The notes: generated by a model not told the origin, from the letters alone. A DNA stretch of 64,000 nucleotides from Xestospongia bergquistia (GCA_963965975.1 OZ014416.1:2418001-2482000); one strand, 5' to 3'. Shown: positions 1 to 21,749, numbered from the stretch's first letter. Made by a program: numbers and translations.

Positions 1-110
1 TACTTCAGTTTTTACCATTACCAATTTGTAATAGAATGAAGAGTTATTTTACATACAATGAATGGACTTAGTTATTAAATAGGTTTCTAACAATATCATT
101 TTGTACTTAC

Positions 111-1565
111 AAAAATGGTCTCCTTCTCATTGACGACTGTTTTTATACATTTAATGGAATCATCAGGACCATTATCACTATTATCAGTACACGCATTCTT
201 AGATGTAGTGTTGTGATACCATGTAACATTGAATGGACCTACACCAGTTACCTATTAGAAAAATATACCATATAGTTTTTTTGTCAGAAAATAATCATGT
301 TTAGCAGAGCCTACATGATTCTCTAAATTAAAAGTCACACTTAATATTCAGAAAACGTTTTGTCCTTCTTGTATTACAGTATTAATTTAAAAGAGAGGTT
401 CTTGTTGAACAAATGAGATTTGATGTTAGAACAAGTACAATACTACAGTAAGACTGATCCTATATAATTTAAATTCTACAAAACATTGCATTATAGGTTA
501 ACACCATGTCCAAGATCATCTTCATACATTGGTTTATGATATGGAAGTGAAACTATTGAAAACAGTACTAGTAGTACATAATAAGATTGCTGAAATATAT
601 ATAGAAATATACAGGTTATTCTATAAGAGAGTTCTATAGTATTATATTTAATTTTCATTATTTTAGACATTTTTTAAATGGAATTGACTTAGAATTATAC
701 TAAATGTATGTGTTTGTTAGCAAACTTTAACAAATAAAATTACCAGTCAAAAATTAATAACTTGCTTTGTACATCATATCTTACCTTGACAGCAATATTG
801 ATTTGACGAAAATATGGGTTTCCATTTTCTACAATTATCTCACGATAATAACAGACTTGACCATCACATTTGAGAGAATCATGAATTGGCAAATACTCTG
901 GTGGAGCTATAATAACAAAAAATACTCATTGTTTCAATTGCTTTTAAGTTATGTTAGTACTACAGCTACTCCTACAAACTATAGATGTATGGATAAGATA
1001 TAAGATGGATGAATGAACGGATGGATGGATGAATGAATGAACAGATGGATGGATGGGTAGATGGGTGAATAGATGAATGGAAGGAAGGATTAGCAGATAC
1101 ATGAATGAAAGCTAAAAGATCACAAATGAAGAACAGCAATATTAGTTCTTTCTCTTACCCCTTATGTTGACATTTACATAATATCTTCCAGATGATGTTC
1201 CAGTCTGACAATAATATATTCCACTAGCCTCTACATAACCCAAATTGGTAATGGAACACAATGAACTCTGACAAAGTTGACTGTCTGAGTCATTTTTAAA
1301 CCATCTTCCATTAACATAGTCAGAACAATTGAGATAAAGTGTAGTCTCATGATTGGTGAATGTACAGTTAGTAATTCTTCCATTATTACTAGATATATCT
1401 GTAAACAAGAAATACAATCCTGTAATTAGCCATTTAACAATCAAACAAGTGACTATTTTAGCATCCTGTAACTAGCCATTTAACAATTTAAACAAGTGAC
1501 AACAGTTTTACTAGTATATTGTCACAATATAAGAATACATAAACAAATACAGTGATTGGCGAGTA

Positions 1566-1596
<31 letters not shown>

Positions 1597-3531
1597 CCTG
1601 TTGTTGTAAGGAATCATTCTAAGTATTCAAAATTATGATATTCACAATTTCACAATATGATTATTTTTACATAAGATTGAGAACATATAATCCTTTAATT
1701 TCCTAATTTATATATGACTATATTCTCATGTACTTATAGTATAGCATCAACATGACTACAGAATAGATTTTTAATACTATTATGAAAACCATAATACTAT
1801 TAACTAGCAATAACTCTTAACACCAAGAGGTTTCAGTTTGTGACTATATGTCAATAGTGAAACCATCTAATAGCATTTGAAAGTATTCTTACTTCGGAAT
1901 TTATATGGCTATGTACTGACTACACAACATAGAAATAAATTAGTTAACATATTACATTATCAAAATGGTTGATGATGTCAAAACCTATGCATACTTCCTA
2001 CATAATGTAATGTTGTACACTGCATACATACTAGGACTATATGTCACATGCATTTCTTACCAGGTGTCCTGATAAACAACAGGAAAATATTATCATACAT
2101 TAAAACATCATTAGAATGTAGGGAAATTACCTATTACATCATTAGAATGTAGGGAAATTACCTATTACATGACCTCATGAACTTTTATCCCCGTCATGTA
2201 GAATAATTATTATGAAAACAATAGATGCAGGGAATACCCTCATTATAAAGTATTTTGTAATGTTATCTTATTTAGAGAGTGGTTTCCCATCAAATTAGTT
2301 ATTTAGTAATTGTTCCCTTTGGAAACTTGTTTAAGGAGGAGCTGAAGTACCAAAAATAACTTTTCAAATGACATCACCCAACATATCAGATTTCATTTAT
2401 CCATTGCCTGTAAACTGTCCATCCATTTGTCCATATAAAATAATAAATTAGTAATAAATGTCAATACAGTTTGTGTATATTCTAGTCAACTGAAAATCAA
2501 AACACTAAATATCTTAATCTAGCAGAGGCATAGATACACAAGAGCAGGATATTTAAGGAAACTGTTATAGACCAATGAAGTAATATGTTTTTTGAAGCAG
2601 CTAGTAATAATGAAAATAAGGTGAATTCTAACTAGTAATAATGAAAATAAGGTGAACTCTAACTAGTAATAATGAAAATAAGGTGAATTCTAACTAGTAA
2701 TAATGAAAATAAGGTGAACTCTAACTAGTAATAATGAAAATAAGGTGAATTCTAGCTAGCAGTAATGAAAATAAGGTGAATTCTAATTAGTAATAATGAA
2801 AATAAGGTGAACTCTAACTAGTAATAATGAAAATAAGGTGAATTCTAACTAGTAATAATGAAAATAAGGTGAACTCTAACTAGTAATAATGAAAATAAGG
2901 TGAATTCTAGCTAGCAGTAATGAAAATAAGGTGAATTCTAATTAGTAATAATGAAAATAAGGTGAATTCTAACTAGCAGTAATGAAAATAAGGTGAATTC
3001 TAACTAGCAGTAATGAAAATAAGGTGAATTCTAACTAGTAATAATGAAAATAAGGTGAACTCTAACTAGTAGTAATGAAAATAAGGTGAATTCTAGGATT
3101 ATTTTCATGAAGCCAAAGAAAAGGCTGTTACTACAACATTTATTGTTATTTCCTTTTTAGCTGTGGTATGAAAGTAATGACAGAGTTTCCTTTATGTGAC
3201 TTTTGTTATACTTGAGATTCCAGCATGTAGAGTTGATCCACAATAGTTTACTCACATGTACTTTTCCCATACATTTGGCCACACAAGACTACAACAACCC
3301 ATCATCTATCTATCCAGATTGCATTAATATATCTGTTCTATAAATCAATTCATCCAATAATCCATACATCCTCTCATCCATTCCCACTAATTGATTACCA
3401 TCCAACCTAATATAACTAATAAACTCACTGCAAACATATTTTGTCTCATTTATATTTGACATAAACACCAAGTTGCTCAACAAACAAAGTACAAAAACTG
3501 CTAAGAAGCCTTGATCACGGATCATATACAT
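111..3531 (-). CDS. Ig-like-domain secreted or membrane protein, 5' part (3' end outside window)
   Basis: I assembled four exons on the minus strand: 3531-3399, 1398-1159, 906-785 and 251-111. The intron phases agree (1, 1, 0), and all have GT donors and AG acceptors. The first exon begins with a hydrophobic signal-like stretch (LAVFVLCLLSNLVF), which is why I chose the ATG at 3531. The second exon looks like an Ig fold: a cysteine in LYLNC, a tryptophan in GRWF and the typical end ASGIYYC. The third has C..Q.CYY and the fourth begins VTGVGPFNVTWY, another Ig B/C-strand-like segment. The protein is therefore probably an extracellular adhesion or recognition molecule, but I cannot name an orthologue. 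The link between the signal exon and the first Ig exon spans a 2-kb intron holding a minisatellite and is the weakest join. The gene continues beyond base 1. Confidence 0.6.
1560..1590. repeat. (TA)n microsatellite
   Basis: A short run of about fourteen TA units lies in the first intron of the Ig-like gene. The rest of 1399-3398 contains no further exon I could support, apart from the minisatellite at 2600. Confidence 0.8.
2600..3096. repeat. 31-bp minisatellite with a 155-bp higher-order period
   Basis: About sixteen copies of a 31-bp unit (core AGTAATAATGAAAATAAGGT followed by GAATTCT or GAACTCT) lie head to tail inside an intron of the Ig-like gene. Variant units recur in the same order: units 2-6 and units 7-11 carry the same series of differences (ACT, ATT, ACT, a CTAGCAG variant, an ATTAG variant). 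The array has therefore also expanded in blocks of five units. Confidence 0.93.
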
Positions 3532-3539
3532 TGTAGTGA

Positions 3540-4200
3540 TCTGTAGCTATGTTACGAACGCAGCAGTAATGAATATAGATAGCCGAGAGCAGCGTACCCT
3601 TCTGAAGAAGCCAGGGGGAGCAGCTCATCTATTTCCTGCCACGTGGGTGGTAAGCTTGCTGTTATAATAATTATTATTATGAGGGGATGTCCTACTAAAA
3701 CCACACCCACAAGTGTGGAACATGCAAACCCAAAGCGCTCAAGGCTCTTCGGCGTCACCATTCAAATTTTCTTTCTCTGTAAGTAAATATTTGACTTAAT
3801 ATCAACTTTATATCTCAATTTAGCCTTCTTTCTCTTCTAAACAACAACCAGTCTCTTCACCAATTACTCAACAAAGTTTTTATTACAAACAACAAATAAA
3901 CAGAGCTCCATTAAAAGTAGGCCTTCTCTATACTCACATGATATTTACACATTTATACACAACTACTATGTATAAAACAAATGAGATTGTCAGATTGTAT
4001 ATTCTTTAGAAATCCATTTTTACTCGGCATGTGTTATTTCCCATGCGATCCTAAGATTGTTTTGGACCATGTGTTAACTATATTGATATGTTTATTTTCA
4101 ACATTTTATTGTATTGTTGTATGTGACTTTAAAGAGGGAACAATAAAATTAACCGGCACATAGTAACCATAGCAACCAATGAATATTATTACTTTTATCT
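3540..4200. other. Region without a recognisable gene
   Basis: Short open frames exist here, for example a 69-codon minus-strand frame with a run of isoleucines over an ATTATT repeat. None shows a domain, codon pattern or splice structure I would call a gene. It may hold the promoter of the Ig-like gene. Confidence 0.4.
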
Positions 4201-4207
4201 TTTAATT

Positions 4208-4770
4208 GGGCGTGACTGATTGAAGCTTCTGAGTTTGTTACTTGAGACAAAATCTTTGAGCAGATCCATAGTGTCTGCCAATTCTTCATTCCTCAAAGTT
4301 TGCAATAATCTAGTCCTTTAAAGCAATAGTATTATCATCATAATAATCTTAGGATGATTTTTATCATTCTTGTTAACCTCGTATCAACTTTTGCATATCA
4401 GACCTTCAGTCATGACAGCTAGACCAAACTCATAGTGAGGAAGGATCTTAACAGCCTTAACGTCAGCTTGTTCTAGAGGAATGTAATGATTGATATCTTC
4501 TGGTTTCCTCATGAATGTTCATAACATTAAACATCATTGTTTCCATGAGTTTCCAGTGTACCTACCTTGTCTGTATGAACTAGAACAAGAGAAGTCGAAC
4601 TATTATTATATATTGTTAAAACAAGATACCTTCAGAATTTTAACATGAATAAATAGAATGTTCCATCCTGATTTGTGAGGATGGCTGACATTTCAATGTT
4701 CTATAATCTGATTGGGACACAACACAGAGTGTGCCGTGAACAGCTAATATTAAAGCTGTTTCAGACCCTT
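4208..4770 (-). pseudogene. Unidentified coding-like fragments, probably gene remnant
   Basis: Three stretches on the minus strand read like protein. About 4770-4630 gives two overlapping plausible frames (ETALILAVHGTLCVVSQSDY and AILTNQDGTFYLFM). About 4510-4400 reads INHYIPLEQADVKAVKILPH then YEFGLAVMTE. About 4315-4208 reads RLLQTLRNEELADTMDLLKD and ends SRPIKR-stop. The last two look like the C-terminus of a WD-repeat or scaffold-type protein, but I do not recognise the family. The candidate intron between them (donor GAAG|gtctga, acceptor taaag|gacta) does not keep one frame, and the first stretch needs a frame change. A decayed gene or unrecognised splice sites would both explain this. 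Confidence 0.35.
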
Positions 4771-5269
4771 TCCCACTTTGAGTGACAAGACTACAATATA
4801 TAGTAGTATGTCATGTCATGCAAAAAATATAAATTAAATTTTATTTTGTTTTTAGCTGTGTGTTAGTATTTAGGAGCGTTTAAGGGTGTGGCTTACTTAT
4901 AGTGTGTAAATGGCATACAGTAGCTTTAATATAATCAATTATTCATGAGGGTGTGGTCATTTATTTGATTTGATCGAGCCTTGACAGCAGCTTCAATGCA
5001 ACTACAATTTAATTTGTGTACTCTTATAAAGACTTCAGAGTTTTACAAGTGAAAAGATCTCACGAAACAGCCAGATTTGCTAATTTAAACATAACACTTG
5101 GTCTCTAGTTACCTTGACATATTAGAGCCTAGCTACACCACTGACTAGCATTGTTGTCAGTGTAAAATATTTCTGTTATGCAAAGGTAAATTGATCTTTA
5201 GTAACCAAAAAGAGTCAACATGTAATTACCACTATTATAAGTATGTCTCTTCTATTCTTTTCTCTTTAG

Positions 5270-14634
<9,365 letters not shown>

Positions 14635-14994
14635 CATGATTGATACATGTGTATACATTTAATTTAATTTCACATGTTGGTTTGTTAATGTTGTTTTAAT
14701 AATGAAAAATTATTAAAGAAAATATAGAATTTGGTAAATATAGAAGTATTGTTATCAAACACAACTTTATTTTGACATAACTGATTAGATGATAGACTTG
14801 AGTCTATGATTGTACTATATAGAAAAAATTACATCATTATAATTAATATTATATTAAAAAGGGAAATGTGATCCATTTAACTGTATATGTTGAAAAAAAA
14901 GTCCCTCTCTGTCATAAGTGAGCTTAATAATGAGAGGAGCATACTCATTAAACAGATTAGACTTCTAATTATACGGAATTTTTATACAATTAAA

Positions 14995-15252
14995 TCAGAT
15001 GTCATTATCTGAACACATTGTTGTGAAGAACATTGACGTTGACCATTCACAAACTATCAGATGACCTAGTCCACTAGCACATATTACAATAATGGCCACC
15101 ATAAATACCAATATACACAATACACACGGCCGTCTCTCAATAAAGAACGCTAACAGATAGAGTAAAATTACCATCATTTGATCCTGAACAATGAGAGCAC
15201 AAGGAGATTTGGGGATGAACAAAATGGGTAACATCCATTGTAGACAATACAT
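14995..15252 (-). CDS. BLCAP: BLCAP (bladder cancer-associated protein) homologue
   Basis: Single-exon frame of 85 codons starting MYCLQWMLPILFIPK, almost the same as the vertebrate start MYCLQWLLPVLLIPK. It continues with the conserved LLYLLAFFIERRPCVLCILV and ends with a second hydrophobic stretch (VAIIVICASGLGHLIVC). Human BLCAP is 87 residues and also has a single coding exon, so this is full length. It is a small membrane protein with two hydrophobic segments; its molecular role is not settled, and it has been linked to growth control and apoptosis. The C-terminal tail after the second hydrophobic segment differs from vertebrates, as expected over this distance. It converges with SMPD4, with about 360 bases between the stop codons. 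Confidence 0.96.
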   Translation of the reverse strand: MYCLQWMLPILFIPKSPCALIVQDQMMVILLYLLAFFIERRPCVLCILVFMVAIIVICASGLGHLIVCEWSTSMFFTTMCSDNDI

Positions 15253-15419
15253 GATTGACAGTTCGTTATTGACACACTGATATAATGGCAGCAGGTGCCA
15301 CAGGATGATTTGTTTCAGTTCTCGATGATAGAATAGCTAATTTCTCTTTAGAATAGATGTAGTGTCAACAGCTGTTCGATTATAACGATAACTTACATTT
15401 AGTTAGAACAAGTTTTGGA

Positions 15420-16020
15420 GGCGTGACCAGGGATGTAAAACCACGCCCTAGAAGACAATGTCACCAGAAGTTTCCCCGCAATTAATTTATTTGGTAATAT
15501 TAAATGTATTAATACACTCTATTAGATTTTTGTAAAAAAATTGTTCAAAATACTAAAATTCAATGGAAGTTTTGTGCATAGTTTCACGCATAAGGTATCT
15601 GACAGTGACCATCATAATCATAACAACCGTAATGATCATTATATTAAAAAATCATTCATTATGTCATAATGTATGTATATATGTACATTACTGCACGGGG
15701 AGGAGTTCTTCCAGTAAATTCTCGAGTTGTTTCTTGACCATAAGGTGGTGGAGCAGCAATACTAATTATGTATCCTTAGGAAAGTGTCGATTTAACCTGT
15801 TCCAAATATGTTATGTTACATAATAGGTAAGGTATAGTTTCTCAGAGACAGGTAGAAACATTAGAGACAGAGGAGGACATCAAGCTATGAGTTCTTACAA
15901 CAACCACTTGGTCATGTGATAGTCATACCACTGGCGTGACAAAATATGGTTTTTAAATATAAACCAGTAACATTAGGTACCTGCTGCAACTTCAAAACAT
16001 TTTCAAATGCAACAAGTAGT
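15420..16020 (-). pseudogene. Relic copy of the two-domain LITAF-like gene region
   Basis: Three blocks match the locus at 22.85-25.5 kb. 15420-15640 matches the 3' flank and the Tyr/His/Gly-rich C-terminal end (shared GGAGGCGTGACCAGGGA and GTGCATAGTTTCAC). 15690-15775 matches the N-terminal exon (AAPPPYGQ and TGRTPP on the minus strand). 15835-15985 matches 25370-25500 (AGCTATGAGTTCT, CCACTTGGTCATGTGATAGT). The domain-coding exons are missing between the first two blocks. This is a deleted duplicate, not a gene. Confidence 0.75.
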
Positions 16021-16419
16021 TCATCTCCCTAGAGAAATCAAGAGGGACAATTAAACCAGGTTGAAGAACCCAACCTGATAACGTGTGTGATTTCATGAAG
16101 ATAAATTTACTCAAATGAAGATGTCAGGCAAAAGACCTGCTCCTATATACCATGTTATCCACCAGTTAAAAATATGCTATGGAATATATCAAAGAAGGAT
16201 TGTTATTAGATAGGAAAACATTTAAAAGTTAACACCAATAACTGCAGCTAAACAATTAACATTTGGGATCATTCCAGCAAAATATAATAATTGAACTTTA
16301 TAAATCACTATTTAATTACAAATTAAGAAGCAAAAAATTAACATCAATTAGTAATGTACACACAACAATATTTATTATTCATAAAGTAGAATCTAACAAA
16401 GTCTTATTTATATAAAGGC

Positions 16420-19400
16420 TCAAAGTTCATCTTCTTCATTAAGTAATAATCTTGTAAGTGTATTACTATTAGAAGTAATACTTGATTTGTTATTACCACT
16501 ATGTCTTGATCTAGTACTGGTAGCTGATACAGGATTGATGGAGATATGATGAGTCATTTCCTGATAATGTGTGGTAAGAGGCTCCATTTCTGCAGGGGGT
16601 GACTCACAATCAGATGGAACAGCACTTACATGATGTTCACGATATTCATCTGGATTCATGACACGATCAGCAAATGTATCATTAGTTTCAGGAAATAAAA
16701 TGTATGCCTCGGTAGTCTCAGTATGTTTTTGTTTAGTAGCTCTACAATAACAGCAACAACTTGCAATTTTTTTTATGATCCAGTAAATGCAATATATAAA
16801 AACAATGCCTGGTGGCAAGTAGATTAGAAAAACGAAACCATAGTCAGAAAACAAACTGATGCCACTCATTAATGCCAAGATTGAAAATATTAAAAATTCT
16901 GTGAAGTTGTGTATGTTCTTACGATAAGGGCGTAATATCATAATACTACCACCTGCCATTCCATATAAAGATGTCTGTATACTTAGAATGATACGATAAT
17001 GTTCAATAGGAATGTAATACTGGCACATGATAATAACTCTCAGTAACAAATAGACTCCAGCATAAAAGCAATAATCATTTGTGTTATCACATCCATTCTT
17101 AAAGGCTCCAGTATAGTCATCAACAAGAGTGATAACAAATTGTGGACGTTTCATTCTACACCAATCTAGGATCTTATGAAACCACTTGAATGGATGAAGT
17201 AAAAGATAAATTGTTGGTATAAACACAACAACAATCATGATGATTACGGCTAAGATACCTAGAAATGCATGAGGATAACCAAAATAATTCAATGTACCAT
17301 CATAGTAAAATGCTATCCCAGTTTCATTTTCATTAGTAAGACTGTACCACTTTGTGTAGTGAAGGAGTTTAATAGAAGTAGCAGCAAACTGAGTGAAACA
17401 TAACACATATATTGAGGATATAGAATGAGTGAAGGAAGGTTGAATGTTAGTCATACGCCAGAAACGTGCTAGGAAATGATGAAGAGGTCGTGTTAGAGTG
17501 ACTACACATTTGAAGCCTTTGTTGTACATTGTAATCCAGCCATAGAAAAATAAGAGAAGAAAAAATGGAAAAGCTGCTATGACATACCAGAAAGCAATAG
17601 CTCCTAGTGATCCCATAGTAGATGAAATACAAATTGGATCTAATATAAATGCTGATAAAAAGTCAAGATTCCAAATGCCACATGGTAATAATAAAAAGAG
17701 ATATGGACTGTAATAGTTTGCAGGAAATGAGATAGACACAATCTGACAGTAAAAGATATATCCATTTAATGAACCATTTGTGAACTTTATATTGAGTACT
17801 ATTATCAAAATGACTATCAGAGTGACTAAGAACATTTGTACAAAGAATATCAGTAAACCATTTATATATCCAAATTTATTAATGTATGTACATTGAAGAT
17901 TTGGATAGTTTATAGGAACACAAAAATTTTCCTTCCTACAAGCACCATTTAACCTTCCAGTATAAACTGAGTATTTTAAAGAAGACAATTCTTTGGATAT
18001 GAAGGTGCTATAAGTATAACCAGAGCATGAGTAAAAATAATAATAAACAAAGTCATATCGTACTGGACATTTTCCAATCACTGGCTGTGAGTTATAATTT
18101 GATAAGCAATAACCAGGCAATGTATCATAGTAATATGAACCAACTGTGCAGCTCTCACACTCTTCATAATCTCCCAAGTAACAAAAAAAGCCACTAACGC
18201 TCTCACGATCTCCCAAATTATAATTATTATTACAACAAAAGCCATCAACACCTATTTCACAAATATTCTGTTCTGATAACACAAATGGCCACTGACAACT
18301 TTTGAGAGTGTACAAGCCAGTTACTACTTTTAATTGACTGCTTTCTATATTAGCTATAATACTGAGATTAAATGTACCATTGCCTTGTATAAGTGGAAAA
18401 TCTTCAACTGTACAAGGTTGGTTTTGATTAAAATACACTGTATTATCTTCACTGTTAACACATTTTATTATACTCGTATTTGACAAAAGAAGATGACCTG
18501 TTCCATCATATGCTATTGCAGAAAGGTTCAGTTTGCTACCAGAAAATATTGATAATTGTTGCTTTTCAACAAGACTAACATTCAGAAATGCCACTCCAGA
18601 TTGTATACTATTAATACAGTTATCTGATGTATAGTTCCAGCTATTCCAACATAATGTCCTATTAATGCTAGATAGTGTCACGCTGGCAGTGTTTGGTAGC
18701 AGTGGCCACCAGCATGATGACAAAGATGCAGCATATACAGCATTTGGTTTATGAGGTTTTTCATATTGGTATGAATCCCAGTTAAACACATCAGCAGCAT
18801 ATATATTAATAACTTTATTAAGAGAGAAGACTAGTTCAGTTTCCCACTCATCAGGGTGAATATCTGGGTCATAATAAACAATAAAACAAACACTTTGTTG
18901 AAAATGACTAGATATTTGTCTGTTACAAAAACTAGAGTATATTGCTCCTCCTTGAGTATTGGCTGTGTTGTTAGTAAATGTTAACTTTGTCTCATTATAA
19001 AGTACAATATAACTACAATCATACAGAGCAATAGCTCCACCATAAGACCAGTTGTTACCAGTAAAGCTCATTTTAGTACCAGGATTTATTGTGATTACAC
19101 TTTCATGTACTTCAATGGCAGATGCTTTGTTATTACTAAATATATTGATACCATTGAATGATATAGGTACATTACTGGAGTATAGAGTACCAGAACAAGG
19201 TAGAGCAGCAAAAGTATATTCTGCATCAATATTGTCACAAACAGGTCTGTTATCACTGAATGTAAAATAAGAACATGTTGATTCAAATCAATTCCATTGG
19301 TGAAGTAACAAGCTAATCCAAGGTATGCTGTGTTTTTTGCAAAGATTACTTCACTTATATTAATGTGTATAGTTGAAGTTGTCCCAATTGAAAGTCCACC

Positions 19401-20573
19401 ACCAATAATGCCAGTATTTCTCAATATACTACTATTAATTAATTCAACATAGTTCACTAATTGTTTAAAGACATTGGCATGTACTTCTATCTTACCTCCT
19501 CCTCCTCCTCTGTCCTCAATAAAACCAACTTCATCAATATTAATGTTACTATTATTAGCAACAGTCATATGACTAATTTCAACACTGTTATTATTAGCAT
19601 TGTCATAGTAACCTATGAAGAAGCCACCTCCGTGATCAGCCTGGTTACCAACTAGTATGTTGTAGTACATGATAATCTTGTCATTACTAGCCTGACCTTT
19701 AAAGATAACAGACACTCCTCCTCCTCTACCAAACACATAGCTATCTCTACCTTGATTACTTAGTTTATAATAATGAGATAACAAAGACCCTCCTTGAGCC
19801 ACATTGGAAATAAAACTACAATTGATAATGCTATATAAACTGTCATTGTTATCATCTACTGGTGAAGGGCCCTTTTCAGGACAATCCCATACATTCTCTG
19901 GATCACAGTATGACCATTCTATTTGTAATCCACCTCCTCCATATGATATTCCGACTCCATTCTCCATGAATACACACCCAGATATTGTTACATTACCCAC
20001 TGTATTGTATATAGTAAGACCTGTACCATTAGATGACTCAATTACTATGTCTACTATATGTACATTTCGACAATATAACATGTACACTGCCACTTGGAAC
20101 ATCAAGAACTCAAATGATTGCGAAGACAAATTTCTACTAGTACTGACCTGAACACCTCCACAACCATGGAAGATAAGGGATTCGAAGATAATGTTGTCAG
20201 ACCAAAAGAATGAGAGACCAGTAAGTGAACTACATTTAATAACTACTTTCTGTTGCTCACCTGGACTGTCTGGTACTATACCAATAAATGCTACCTGAGA
20301 TTTCTTTCTCAGTTGTGTCTCTTGTCCATGTTCCAATGTGTAGATACCAGGAATAATGTAGATGACAGTGGAGTTATGTTGCAGTCCTTTCAGTGCTAGG
20401 TTAATGGTAGCACATGGTGCGTGTTGTCCACTAGTCCAACAAGTGGTATCATTGATCCCAGCAGTGGTACTAACATAGATATTATGTTCCCAGTTGAGGG
20501 AAAGATCGACTTGAGATAATAGAATATTGAGAAAGATAGCCAAACAAAACATGATGACTAATATTCTTAACAA
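16420..20573 (-). pseudogene. Intronless beta-helix ectodomain / nine-TM protein with one frame break
   Basis: Start at 20573 (MLRILVIMFCLAIFLNILLS, a signal peptide). The first part reads as a right-handed parallel beta-helix: repeated short strands with GGG, N-glycosylation sites and phrases such as GGVQVSTSRN, GGGLQIEW, GGGVSVIFKG and GGAIALYDC. A cysteine-rich stretch follows (CCNNN, CYLGDYEECESC), then about nine membrane segments starting at YINGLLIFFVQMF, then a Ser/Thr/Glu-rich cytosolic tail ending at 16420. The frame changes once near 19283-19297 (around TTCAAATCAATT on the plus strand); an extra base there would give one protein of about 1,380 residues. Both sides continue the same architecture with no decay, so the break may be an assembly error or a recent mutation. 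It looks like a surface receptor; the family is not named by me. Confidence 0.7.
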
Positions 20574-21470
20574 AGTAATAAAGTAAACATAATAACTGAA
20601 ATCATAAAGACTGCATACTTACACTGTAAAAATTGATTGGTTGATTTAACCATTATTCAGTTATACAGGTTGTAATTATAAACTTAGTTTTGTTGGAAAA
20701 GTAAGCATAATACTGTTTTCATTACTAATGTCCTACTGCTTATATAGCTTATACATAACCATTAATTTCATAACACATTAGTAATCAATTAAGTTTTCTT
20801 TTTGCATATGCAACCTACCCATGCATTGGTTAAATCAACTATTCAATTTTTACAGTGTACTGTTTGTCTGTAATACTCACAGTTAAACAGTTGTTGGTTT
20901 TTGATGCCCAGTTGCTTAAACAAAGTGGAACACTCACAGCTACAACAATTTTTAGTTTTAGATGCCCAGTTGTTTAATCAAAGTGGAATATCACAAACTC
21001 CTACGTCTCTTATTGAGAATGTTTATATAATAATTTGGTATCTAGCTAGGATGTGAATTCCATAGTGAATATTTTCACAGACCTTATGCAGGTACACTCA
21101 TGTCACTGAGCAAAGGCTTGTACGTATGTTTTGCTTGTTGTGGCTAGATAACAACCTCGATAGTTATGTTCTAAGCCATTTGCTGATTAACATGATTTCA
21201 ATCACTTTTCTACTTTAAAACTGGTGAACTGGTGTCAATGTCTATGAGCACATGCCTTCTTTGAGTTAGTAGTCAGCTATGACTAAAAGGAAATTTTAGG
21301 ATTACTTTATTGCTATGTTCCTTTGTAATGATAATAAACATGCAACAATTGATCTAAAATAGTGAATTTAGACAAAGAATCAGCAACTGCATTAACAATG
21401 CCAGTTGCATTGACATATCAGATTTTTGGTCCTTCTAACAACAAATCATATTTCTTTGTCCTTTCTTTCT
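20574..21470. other. Intergenic region upstream of the beta-helix gene
   Basis: No gene recognised. It contains the inverted-repeat element at 20621-20858 and a near-duplicate phrase (CAGTTGTTGGTTTTTGATGC / TTTTTAGTTTTAGATGC) at about 20890-20980. Confidence 0.5.
20621..20858. mobile_element. MITE-like inverted-repeat element, family 1
   Basis: Left end ACACTGTAAAAATTGAT followed by TGGTTGATTTAACCA is matched in reverse at the right end (TTGGTTAAATCAAC ... TTCAATTTTTACAGTGT). The span is about 238 bases, with no coding capacity, and it sits just upstream of the beta-helix gene. The terminal ACTGTAAAAA resembles the outer end of the element at 59326. Confidence 0.7.
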
Positions 21471-21484
21471 GCCATTATCTTTGA

Positions 21485-21724
21485 TATATGTGACCTGATT
21501 TGCAAAAAGGAACCATTTCTGTCAAAACATTTGTAACCTGATTTGTGAAAAAACACTGTTAAAACATATCAAAAAAACATTTTGCATACATATAGAATAG
21601 TTATAGCAACTGTATGTATAAGAAATTGAGATGTTTGAGATGTTTAACAGTGGTTTGTTCACAAATCAGGTCACAAATGTTTTGACAGAAGCGATCCCTT
21701 CTTGCTAATCAGGTCACATATATA
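21485..21724. mobile_element. MITE-like inverted-repeat element, family 2
   Basis: Inverted repeats of about 85 bases: left TATGTGACCTGATTTGC ... TTTCTGTCAAAACATTTG; right is its reverse complement ending AATCAGGTCACATATATA. The element is about 240 bases and non-coding. It splits a LITAF-like relic whose uninterrupted duplicate lies at about 25497-25560, so the empty site can be seen. A second copy is at 28021. Confidence 0.85.
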
Positions 21725-21749
21725 ACTTGATGCCTTTTTTAAATAATGT

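Noticed and set aside
2600..3096. Possible CRISPR array
   Set aside because: The 31-bp units are contiguous with no spacers, and the DNA is animal; it is a minisatellite. The same holds for the 37-bp array at 7243.
3310..3398. Continuation of the signal-peptide frame to its own stop as a 73-residue secreted protein
   Set aside because: A GTAATC donor at 3398 joins in phase to the Ig exon at 1398, which is the more sensible gene. The short-protein alternative cannot be fully excluded.
5024..5190. Candidate upstream SMPD4 exon (reading DFRVLQVKRSHETARF or SIVVSVKYFCYAK)
   Set aside because: No convincing splice sites on both sides together with similarity to the SMPD4 N-terminus; left unassigned.
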